From the NCBI GenBank assembly GCA_964531675.1, contig CAZHFW010000003.1:87636-151635 (forward strand): DNA of 64,000 nucleotides, written 5' to 3'. Below the pieces are notes generated by a model. That model was given only the letters and a program-made list of their open reading frames with translations, was not told the DNA's origin and ran no database searches. Both the position numbers and the translations under genes were made by a program. The stretch is from CAZHFW01 sp964531675. Its GTDB lineage: Bacteria > Planctomycetota > Phycisphaerae > Phycisphaerales > UBA1924. Position 1 is the first letter of the stretch; each line of letters opens with the position of its first letter. Below, in pieces: positions 50,543-59,000 of this stretch.

Positions 50543-51688
50543 CTATCGCAACTGAGGATTCGCCAGACGCTCGGAGAACTCCTCGAGTCGTTCGCGAGCG
50601 GCATCCGCAGCGCTCGGTGTCGAGGCGAGTTCCGCCTGTCGCAGCAAGGCCGAGAGTACGGTGAACGGTCTGGTCTGCATGTCGGCGGTCGCCATGGTCT
50701 CGAGCAAGGAGTCGCGAACGCGCGAAAGCTCCTGGGGGATGGCTGTGGGAGCTCCCCGCGTCGATCGGGGCGGGTTCATGGAGAACTTGAGGTCCAGCTC
50801 GGCGATCGCTTGTTCTGCGATGTCCGTGGACACCTCATGTAATCCGCATTGATCCGCGATCGTCACGATCTGCATCGCGAGCTGACTGCGGGCTGAAATC
50901 GACGCTTGGGTCGAAGCGTTCCAGAGCGACACCAAGTCCGCCACCAGGTCGGGCGGCTCGCCGCCCGACCGCGCCAGCGTGGTTGCGGTGATCTGCAACT
51001 CCAGCGTCGTATCCGGACTCACCAACTGGTCTGCAGAATCTCTGATGGCCGTTTTGAGCGCGACCGCGGCCTCTTGCGGGCGTCCGAGGCTCTGGAGGAT
51101 GGTCGACTGATTGATGAGCATGCTCGCAATGGTGCCCCGATCCGCGCCGGGCGGAGGCGAGGCCAGAAACTTGGCTTGCTCTTCCGCGGCCTCGGACGCC
51201 TTGCCTGCCTGCATGAGACAGAGGGATCGCTGCATCGTGCCGCTGGCGACCAGCACGGGAAACCGGCCGATCAAGGTGGGTTCAGCCCCCAGAGTCTGCA
51301 ACTGCATGGCGAACGCGTCGGCTGCCCCGGAGTAATCCTGGAGAGCAAGCCTTGATTCGCCAAGCATCCTCCATGCCTCGGCAAGGTCGAAAGGCGTCTC
51401 CGGGGAGGCAATGATGTCGGCGAGCAAGTCGGCTGCACGCTGAGCGTCGCCCTGCATCAGGAGTCTGGCGGCGCGAGCTCTGGCTCGATCTCCGTACCCC
51501 CGCTCGCGCGATCCCAGTGCTTCAACTTCGATCGGAGACCGACCCGCCGGACGGGCGGCTGGTGCACCCGGTTGAGTCTGTCCCGCCTGTGTGCTGGCGA
51601 TCGCAAGCATGAGCACGCCCGAGGCAGTCATGGAATATCGCAAGGTGTGGCGCAGCATCCGGAGACTGGTGTTCATTGCTCTCTCCAT
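50543..51688 (-). CDS. Exported TPR-like protein
   Basis: The 381-residue protein begins with a signal peptide (hydrophobic ASGVLMLAIASTQAGQ at ~22-37) and then repeated helices of TPR type: ARAARLLMQGDAQRAADLLA, LGESRLALQDYSGAADAFAM, MQRSLCLMQAGKASEAAEEQ, and QSTILQSLGRPQEAAVALKT. The C-terminal third is helical without clear repeats. Start alternatives are 51688 and 51676. Codon use is a little less biased to G/C-ending codons than in flanking genes. It is placed between two direct repeats (copies C and D), so it may have arrived as a unit. Substrate or partners unknown. Confidence 0.72.
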   Translation of the reverse strand: MERAMNTSLRMLRHTLRYSMTASGVLMLAIASTQAGQTQPGAPAARPAGRSPIEVEALGSRERGYGDRARARAARLLMQGDAQRAADLLADIIASPETPFDLAEAWRMLGESRLALQDYSGAADAFAMQLQTLGAEPTLIGRFPVLVASGTMQRSLCLMQAGKASEAAEEQAKFLASPPPGADRGTIASMLINQSTILQSLGRPQEAAVALKTAIRDSADQLVSPDTTLELQITATTLARSGGEPPDLVADLVSLWNASTQASISARSQLAMQIVTIADQCGLHEVSTDIAEQAIAELDLKFSMNPPRSTRGAPTAIPQELSRVRDSLLETMATADMQTRPFTVLSALLRQAELASTPSAADAARERLEEFSERLANPQLR

Positions 51689-52089
51689 GGCCCGCAGCAG
51701 GGTGTCGGCGGGTTCGTTTGATCACACCCGGGGATTGGGGAACAGCATTTCACGGAGCGCCGGAACGCCGCGCCGGTCAGCCCGTTTGGGTCCTCTGGCC
51801 CGCCGCGGGATACTGGGAGCTCCCTGCATCCCGAACGGAAGACCGCAGGCAAACGCTGCACCACGGAAAAACGTGCTCATGACCCAGAATACCACTTCAA
51901 TCTGCCCATTCAAGACATGCATTTCTGTGCTGTGGTTACGCATCTGCGCGGCACTCTGCCCCACTCTTGGCTCAAACTTGAGCCTGACTAGATCGCGCCA
52001 GGATTGCTCATGAAGATGGTTCGAGCAAGCCCCCGTCCGATCTTCTGGCCGGCGCGAGCCTCGCACCTCGCCGCCCACACCTTGGAAGA
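51689..52089. other. Gene-free, lower-GC segment upstream of the TPR exoprotein gene
   Basis: I see no supported gene here. The part from about 51860 to 52000 is visibly richer in A/T than its surroundings, which fits foreign origin or an unusual regulatory region. A 6-bp inverted repeat (TTGCTC/GAGCAA) sits at 52003-52027. A leftward open frame covers the segment but has no ribosome-binding site or similarity I recognise. Confidence 0.4.
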
Positions 52090-52288
52090 AGAATTGCCAA
52101 CGAGCCCTCCGCGCGAGCGGAGGGTGCGGCGGGAAGGCGGCGTGTGTTCTTGCGTCGGAGTGCGGAGAGGCGTTTGGTGCGATTTGCTCCCACGTGAAAA
52201 ACCCTCCGCTTGCGCGGAGGGCTCGTTGGCGTTGGGGGTGACGCGCGTTGGAGAGGGAGGATTTCTCTCGCTTGCGCGAGAGGCTCGG
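52090..52288. repeat. Repeat copy D: REPIN-like pair plus third hairpin
   Basis: Arms at 52096-52125 and 52201-52230 with one mismatch, spacer 75 bp. A third hairpin CTCTCGC/GCGAGAG (52265-52282) lies immediately after the ilvE stop. Downstream of copy D comes the intact ilvE gene whose tail is also found in copy C. The right arm again has a TTTTTCAC tail on the minus strand, so ilvE transcription likely ends there. Confidence 0.9.
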
Positions 52289-53320
52289 TCATTCCTCGGG
52301 AACGTGGTCGCTGGTCACGATCTCGCGGAACTTGAGGCGGAGCTTCTTGGTGATTGGGCCTTCGCCGCTGGAGAGCTTGGAGGCCTTGGTGATGTTGCCC
52401 TTGCCGTCGTGCTGATCGATCTGCGTGACCGCGATCATCTCGGCAGCGGTGCCGGTGAGGAAGACCTCGTCGGCGTGGAGCAGGTCGTCGAGGCGGAGGT
52501 TCTTTTCCTCGACCTTGAAGCCCATGGAGGGGGCCAGCTCGCGGGCGACGAAGCCGCGGGTGACGCCTTCGAGGATGCCCGCGCCGGAGGGCGGGGTGTA
52601 GATGACGCCGTTCTTGATCATGAAGATGTTGTCGCCCGAGCCTTCGGTGACGAAGCCATCGGTGTTGAGCATGATGCACTCGTCGCATCCGTGCTCGATC
52701 GCCTCGACCTTGGCGAGGATGTTGTTCAGGTAGTTGAGGCTCTTGATGCGGGGATCAAGGCACGCGATGGGCGTCTTGGGACGGTTGGCGACGACGACGC
52801 GCATGCCCGACTCGTAGTGCTCGGGCGCGAAGAGGCGGATCTGGTCGGTGATGCAGATGACGCCGGGGACCGGGCAGCGGCGCGGATCCAGGCCGAGCGT
52901 GCCAAAGCCGCGCGTGACGACCAGGCGGATGTAGCCCTCGGTGGTGCCGTTGGCGCGGATGCACTCGCGCTGCACCTCGACCATTTCGGCGGGCGTGATC
53001 GGGATCTTCAGGTGCAGCTGTTCGGCGCACCTGTAGAGGCGCTCCATGTGCTGCTTGCTCTTGAAGATCTTGCCGCGGTAGACGCGGATGCCCTCGAAGA
53101 CGCCGTCACCATAGAGGAGGCCGTGGTCGTACACCGAGACCATCGCCTGCCCCTTGGGGAGCATGCGGCCGTTCACATAGATGATGGGCTTCTCGTCGGT
53201 GGGCTTGAGGTGGTCCGCGTGGGCCCAGGCGTGGGCCGCGGGGCCCGGGACGCCTTGATCACGAGCGCCCGACTTCCCGACGGAAGGCGTAACTGACGAA
53301 TGCGTGCTGCTCGTGCTCAT
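52289..53320 (-). CDS. ilvE: Branched-chain amino acid aminotransferase
   Basis: This PLP-dependent class IV aminotransferase makes or degrades Leu, Ile and Val by exchange with glutamate. The 343-residue protein starts at the ATG at 53320, with GGAGG 6 nt upstream. Family signs are YVNGRMLPKGQAMVSVYDHG, LLYGDGVFEGIRVYRGKIF, the PLP-lysine region RIKSLNYLNNILAKVEAI, and GSGDNIFMIKNGVIYTPP with GILEGVTR. The N-terminal ~45 residues (Ser/Thr/Pro-rich then AHAWAHADHLKPTDEK) are an extension. D-amino-acid or 4-amino-4-deoxychorismate lyase relatives are less likely. A second, truncated copy of its 3' end exists 1850 bp away. Confidence 0.93.
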   Translation of the reverse strand: MSTSSTHSSVTPSVGKSGARDQGVPGPAAHAWAHADHLKPTDEKPIIYVNGRMLPKGQAMVSVYDHGLLYGDGVFEGIRVYRGKIFKSKQHMERLYRCAEQLHLKIPITPAEMVEVQRECIRANGTTEGYIRLVVTRGFGTLGLDPRRCPVPGVICITDQIRLFAPEHYESGMRVVVANRPKTPIACLDPRIKSLNYLNNILAKVEAIEHGCDECIMLNTDGFVTEGSGDNIFMIKNGVIYTPPSGAGILEGVTRGFVARELAPSMGFKVEEKNLRLDDLLHADEVFLTGTAAEMIAVTQIDQHDGKGNITKASKLSSGEGPITKKLRLKFREIVTSDHVPEE

Positions 53321-53452
53321 GAAAACCTCCGTGACGGACCAAACCCTCCCCACCCGGCCGCGTCTGGGCGACACACGGGGGGACCTTGGCGATTCTAGCG
53401 GGCCTTCGGCCCGGGGCTGAACGACCCGAATATGCGGCGGAACAGCCCTTCA

Positions 53453-53622
53453 GAGCCTCTGGCGCAAGCCAGAGGAATCCGACAAACTTGCAACGCCCAC
53501 CGATCGAAAAACAGACCCGAGCCACCGCAAGCGACGCGATGCAGCCGCCGAGCATCAGGCGGATGCTTTGGAGTGCGCGGACGACTCTCTCCCGGCGTTC
53601 CTCTGGCTTGCGCCAGAGGCTC
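53453..53622. repeat. Paired inverted hairpin repeat, copy E (variant)
   Basis: Perfect 25-bp inverted arms at 53453-53477 and 53598-53622 with a 120-bp spacer. Each arm forms CCTCTGGC, 4-nt loop, GCCAGAGG, preceded by GAG. The bases differ from copies A-D, but the loop (GCAA) and the GAGCC lead-in are the same, so it looks like a diverged subfamily. The right arm begins 8 nt after the pheT stop in the orientation of that gene. Confidence 0.85.
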
Positions 53623-53629
53623 GGACGGA

Positions 53630-55729
53630 TCACGCGCGGAGCGTCGCGTTCAGATCACGCTTGAAGACCTCGACCAGCTGCGAGACCTGCGGATCCACTT
53701 CCTCATGCCGGAGCGTCCGGTCCGGATCGCGGAACTTCAAACGGAGCGTGACCGACTTGCTCCCCGTCGCCAGAGGCTTCCCGCGATACGTGTAGACGTA
53801 CTCGTACCCCTCCATCAGGTGGATCTTCTGGGCCGCCACCGAGGCCGAAACCTTGGCCCACGGCACATCGTCCGCCAGAACCAGAGACAGGTCGCGCTCG
53901 ATCCCCGGGAACTTGGGCAACTCCGTCACGGTCGACTTGGGCGGATACAGCGCCAGCAAAGGCTCCAGATCGAGCTCCGCGACCGCGACAGGCAGGTCAA
54001 GCCCCCACGTGTCGAGCACAGGCTTGGCGATCAGGCCGAAGTAACCCAGCGGCGTGCGCTTGCCGTCACGCGTGTGAAGCGTGATCGTCGCGGCAGCGCT
54101 GGGATCCAGGGCCTTCTGCGCCACCGCTCCGGGCGTGACCTCGAGGCACGCGGCAGCTCCGCCCATCGCGCGCACGACGGACTCCAGGGCGCCGCGCACC
54201 AGGCGCACGCCGTTCTGCTTGTCCGCGAGCGAACGCTTGGCGCCCTCGCCCGGCACATCGCAGAGCAGGCCGACGACGCGCTTCTCGGTCCCCGAGACCT
54301 CCGCGCCGGGCATCGCGGTCGCGAAGACCGCTGCGATCTCGAACAGGCGCACGCCGCCCGCGGGCGACACCTGGCCATCCTGATTGGCCCGGCGGCACTG
54401 GAGCAGGTTCGGCAACACGCTCGGACGCAAGGTCGGCTCGGCGCCGCGGCGATCGTCGTCGACGTTGATGATCTCCGTCCCCGCCGGCAGGAAGAGCTTG
54501 GCGTCGACGGGCTTCACGAAGCTGAACGTGACCGTCTCGTAGAAACCGAGCGAGGTGAGCGTCCGGCTGATCTCGCGCTGCGCCTTCTCGCGGGGCTGCG
54601 GCGCGCGGACCGTCACGCCGAGCTTGGAGAGCAGCGGGATCTGGCCCAGACCACGCGTGCGGGCGACCTCTTCGATGAGATCGATCTCGCGCGTCAGGTC
54701 CACGCGATGGGCGGGAATCGTGCACGCGAACGCGCCGACGCCCGCGGGCGCGACCGCGATGCCGTGCGCCTTCAGGAGCGTGACGATCTGCTCGTCGGTC
54801 ACGTCCGAGCCGAGCAGATCCCGGCAGCGCTGACCGCGGAGCTTGACGACCGTCAGAGGCTGCGCGGGCTTCCCTGCTTCGATGATCCCGCTGGCGAGCT
54901 GCCCACCCGCGATCTCGAGCACGATCGCCGCGAGCCTGTCGGCCGCCGCCGTGATCGTGCGTTGATCAACCACGCGCTCGAAGCGGTAACCCGCGTCGGT
55001 GCGGATCTGCAGGCGACGGGCCGCCCGGCGGATCGTCACGGGATCCCAGGTCGCCGCCTCGAGGACGATGTCGGTGGTCGACGCGGTGACTTCCGCGTCC
55101 TGCCCGCCGATGACGCCGGCCAGCGACTGCGCCCTGCTCGCGTCGGCGACCACCAGCTCATTGGCCTTGAGCACGCGCCCCTTGCCATCGAGCGTGGTGA
55201 GTTTCTCGCCCTCGTGCGCATAGCGGATCACCAGCGCACGGCCGTCGAGCTTGTTGAGATCGAAGGCGTGCGAAGGCTGGCCGTACTCGAAGTTCACGTA
55301 GTTGGTCGCGTCCACCACGTTGTTGATGGACCGCTGTCCGACCGCCTCCAGCGCGCTGACGAGCCAGGCGGGGGAAGGGCCGATCTTGACGCCCTTGATG
55401 ACCCGGGCGGTGAACATCGGGCAGACGTCGGGCGTGCGATTGTCGACTTTCAGGTGGTCGTTCACCGAACCCGAGCCCGCCGGGAGGTTGACCGCCGGCA
55501 TGACCAGCGTGCGGCCGGAACGAGCGGCCACTTCGCGGGCGAGCCCGATGTGCGACAGGCAGTCGCCTCGGTTGCTCGTGATCTCCACGTCCAGATGGGT
55601 GTCCCCGTCGGGCAGGACGTCCTTGGTTTCGATGGGAAACCCGACGTCCATGAGCACGCTCTCGGCCTCCTCGGGGGTGAGGTTGGCGGGCGACAGGAGC
55701 CGGTTGAGCCATCGAACGCTGGTATGCAT
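53630..55729 (-). CDS. pheT: Phenylalanyl-tRNA synthetase beta subunit lacking the tRNA-binding OB domain
   Basis: This is the beta chain of the (alpha-beta)2 enzyme that charges tRNA-Phe, 699 residues from the ATG at 55729. Bacterial PheT is normally ~790-800 residues. Here the N-terminal B1 segment (MHTSVRWLNRLLSPANLTPE) runs directly into LDVEITSNRGDCLSHIGLAREVA at about residue 48, so the EMAP-II-like OB domain (~100 residues) is missing. The rest is present: B3/B4 editing core (NNVVDATNYVNFEYGQPSHAFD), B5 and the catalytic-like B6-B7, and the C-terminal anticodon-binding domain (FPGIERDLSLVLADD). A partner pheS is not adjacent. An open frame reaching 56908 upstream is non-coding overlap with the next gene. 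Confidence 0.95.
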   Translation of the reverse strand: MHTSVRWLNRLLSPANLTPEEAESVLMDVGFPIETKDVLPDGDTHLDVEITSNRGDCLSHIGLAREVAARSGRTLVMPAVNLPAGSGSVNDHLKVDNRTPDVCPMFTARVIKGVKIGPSPAWLVSALEAVGQRSINNVVDATNYVNFEYGQPSHAFDLNKLDGRALVIRYAHEGEKLTTLDGKGRVLKANELVVADASRAQSLAGVIGGQDAEVTASTTDIVLEAATWDPVTIRRAARRLQIRTDAGYRFERVVDQRTITAAADRLAAIVLEIAGGQLASGIIEAGKPAQPLTVVKLRGQRCRDLLGSDVTDEQIVTLLKAHGIAVAPAGVGAFACTIPAHRVDLTREIDLIEEVARTRGLGQIPLLSKLGVTVRAPQPREKAQREISRTLTSLGFYETVTFSFVKPVDAKLFLPAGTEIINVDDDRRGAEPTLRPSVLPNLLQCRRANQDGQVSPAGGVRLFEIAAVFATAMPGAEVSGTEKRVVGLLCDVPGEGAKRSLADKQNGVRLVRGALESVVRAMGGAAACLEVTPGAVAQKALDPSAAATITLHTRDGKRTPLGYFGLIAKPVLDTWGLDLPVAVAELDLEPLLALYPPKSTVTELPKFPGIERDLSLVLADDVPWAKVSASVAAQKIHLMEGYEYVYTYRGKPLATGSKSVTLRLKFRDPDRTLRHEEVDPQVSQLVEVFKRDLNATLRA

Positions 55730-56005
55730 GGGGCGGAAGGGTAGGGGTTGGGGAAGGGGATTGACGGGGGCAGGGGGAAGTCCGAGAATGCCCGACGCCG
55801 GGTGTCCCTCACCCGCCCGGCCCGAGGGCCAGACTTTCTTCTCTGAAGCCAACCCCGGGTATCCCCGCGTGCCGGGAATGTCGCATGCCAACTTGTGCCG
55901 ATAAGACCGCACCGCTGCGGGTTTGATCCCAAAGCGACGACCTCCATCCGCCAGAGAGACCGGGAGGGCATCCAGGCCCGCCCGCATCGTTGAAGGATCC
56001 TTTGC
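55730..56005. other. Divergent intergenic region between pheT and the LEPR protein gene
   Basis: These 276 nt must hold the promoters of two divergent genes. I see no clear -35/-10 pair, and only a weak ribosome-binding site (GAAGGATCC) just before the LEPR protein start. Confidence 0.4.
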
Positions 56006-59000
56006 ATGAAGCGCTCGAACGCCCTGCGTTGCTCCTCTCCCTCGGCCCGTTTGCTCTCCCGCCGTGCCGGGGTGTGCAGCGTGGAAACCCTTGAGCCGAG
56101 GCAACTTCTGGCTGCCGACCCGATCACCGCAGACAACCCCGCCTGGACCTTCCTCCCGGGCGAGGCGACTGTGGACGGCGTCCTGAACGAGGCGGCGTGG
56201 GCCGGCGCGTTCTCGGTGACCCGGGCCCAGCCCTTCCAGGACGGCAGCGCGGCGAACGTCAAGTTCATGTATGGACAGAACGGTCTGTTTGTTGCTTGGG
56301 ATGTGAAGGACAAGTACCTGTGGTCGGACGGGACGGCGACCCTGGGCGCGACGGTGGCGACGGGCAATCGCTGGGACATCGAGACCGACGACTCGATGAC
56401 CCTCTACTTCGATCCCAACAACTCGCGGGACGAGTTGCTGCAGACCAACGACTTTGCGTTCGGCGTGAACCTCGGAAGCCAGGCGGACTTTGAAGCTGCG
56501 GGCGGGACGACGCTGCGTGTCGGCACGATCACCAAAGCGCTGGCGCTGGCCAAGTACGTCAAGGGCAATCTGACTACGCCGAGCTCTCCCGCCGACGTGA
56601 ATCCGGGCGGCACGCTCCCGACGGGGATCGCGTGGAAGACGGTGCTCAACGGCACGATCAACTCGGGCACGGTTCAGGCCGGGGGCGACAAGGATGTCGG
56701 CTGGACGACGGAGATGTTCATCCCGTGGGCCGCGATGGGCTTTGGCGGCCGCCCGACCAGCGGGACGGTGATGGGGATGAACTTCGACATCATCTTCGAC
56801 AACTCCGCCGGGTCGCGCGATCTGACGGACTATCGCTCGGCCACCAACCGCTTTGAAGTCCCCCACTTCATCGACGACAACCTGCTGGGCGTCGCCAGCT
56901 CGTACCACGGCACGCTGGCGGGCATCCGCGGCCCCGTGAACTACGCGCAGGTCACGTTCATCGATCCCGCCTCGACCTCGGGCCCGGCGGCGATCGTGGG
57001 CGCCAGCGCTTCCAACACCACGGGCTACTCAACGCAGGTCACCTTCACGTCCCCCGCTGCGGTGAGCCTCGCGGGCAAGGGCGATGTGTCGGGTTACCTC
57101 ATCCGCCTTTCCAACGCGCCCATCGCGACCGACGCGCAGTGGCTTGCGGCGACGGTCTTCCAGAACGCGTACGTCCCGAGGCTTGCGGGCCTGTCGGAGA
57201 CGCTGCGCGTCATCGGTCTGACGCCTTCGACGACGTATCACCTGGCGATCCGCGCGGTGGACGCCGCGGGGAACGTGGGGCCGCTGTCCAACGACGTCGT
57301 CTTCACGACCCAGTCCACGGTGCAGGACGTCTCCGCGGGCCTGCGTGTGGTGCCTTCGCCGATGGGCCGCACGTTTGTGAATGAGAACTACGAGCAGTTC
57401 ATTCCCGTGGGCGACCACCTGGGCCTGCCGTGGTTCTACACGCGCAACCTGTACACCGGGGACATCTACGACCCGAACAGCAGCACGTTCGTCAACTTCA
57501 ACACCAACCCGTCGTACGAAGGGACCGCGGGCGCGTACTTCGATCAGCTCCAGTCCAAGGGCATCAACACGATGCGCCTCTACACGGAGCTCATGAACTA
57601 CAACTACGTTCCGGGGCTGCAGACCAATCTGCCCTACGGCGTGTACGCCCTGGAGAGCGACGCGGGCGTCTTCAACGGGTTCATGAAGACGTTTATCTTC
57701 AACGTCCTCCAGCAGGCGGCGTCGCGCGGGATCTACATCATCATCAGCCCCTACGACACCTTCAGCTTCGACGAGTCGTTCACGACCGAGTTCCCGTGGT
57801 CGACCGCCAACGGCGGGCCGCTCACGGACATCAACAACTTCTACCAGACCAGCCAGGTGCTGCAACTGGCCAAGAACCGCATGCAGCAGCTGGTGAGCTG
57901 GATCAACGAGCCGCAGTTCGCGCCGTATCGCCAGTACATCCTGGGCTGGGAGCCCATGAGCGAGTGGGACAGCTACGAGTGGACGCTCAACTCCGAAGGC
58001 GACCCGGTCGGCGGCGTCGATCAGGTGTACTCAAACCCCGGGCGCGAGACGGAAATGCGCCGCCGCGCCGTGTGGATGGAGCAGCTCGGGCAGTACATCA
58101 AGTCGATCGATCCGACGCGCATGGTGCTCAACAGCACGATTGTGCGTGACCCGCGCGGCCCGCTCGCCCGCCAGATCTTCAACGCGCGGACCTACGACGC
58201 GCTCACGCCCCACTTCTACACCATCTCGAACTCCGAACCCGTCAACAACCCCGATGCGGATCTCTCGATCCGCCCCGCGGTCGAGAACGCGGGTCTGACG
58301 GCGTACTGGCAGTCCAACGTGACCGACCGCCGCCCGCTGATCAATGGCGAGTGGGGCAACTCCCGCTACGACTGGCAGATCGCCGGCAAGGGCCTGCCGA
58401 GCTATTCGACGTTCCCGACCAAGTACAACGAGGCGGTCGACAACGCGATCGTCCGCACCATGATGTGGTCGGGCCTGGCCTCGGGCCAGGCGGGCATGGG
58501 CCTGCGCATCCCCACCGACGAGCTTGGCTACACCAAGGCGCAGTCCCCTTTCAGTCAGGGGTACATCCTCACCGACGTGATGCGCAACGAGCAGAAGGTC
58601 TTTGCGAACTTCGTGCTCGGCCCCGGCGTCGGGCTCGACTTCAGCTCGTTCAACTTCGATCCGCTCACCGGGCGGATGACCGTCTCCAGCGCCGCGGGCA
58701 AGAGCCTGCTGGGATGGGGCTCCTCGGACCGCGCCCAGGGCGTGCTCTACGTCATGCAGGACAAGCGCGTGACCACCGGGAACGTGACCGACGGCAAGGT
58801 CGTCATCACGGGGCTCCTGGCCGATCAGCTCCTGGATGTGGAGTTCTGGTCCACCGCTGCGGGAACGACCGGGCCCATCACGACCACTTCGGTCTTCGTC
58901 GACAAGGGAAGCCTGACGCTCACGCTCCCGACCTTCGCGACCGACATCGCGGTGAAGTTCAAGGCTCGCGCCGTCGCGGCCCAGACCCAGCGTCTGGTCT

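Noticed and set aside
51722..52078. 118-codon minus-strand frame in the repeat-bounded island
   Set aside because: No ribosome-binding site, no recognisable family and partly overlaps the TPR gene leader; considered a transposase remnant but nothing supports that.
50231..52367. Insertion sequence bounded by terminal repeats
   Set aside because: The bounding repeats are direct, include a host gene end, and no transposase gene is present between them.
55730..56908. N-terminal extension of pheT by about 390 residues
   Set aside because: It overlaps the start of the LEPR protein gene, has no similarity to PheT, and the conserved PheT N terminus begins at 55729.
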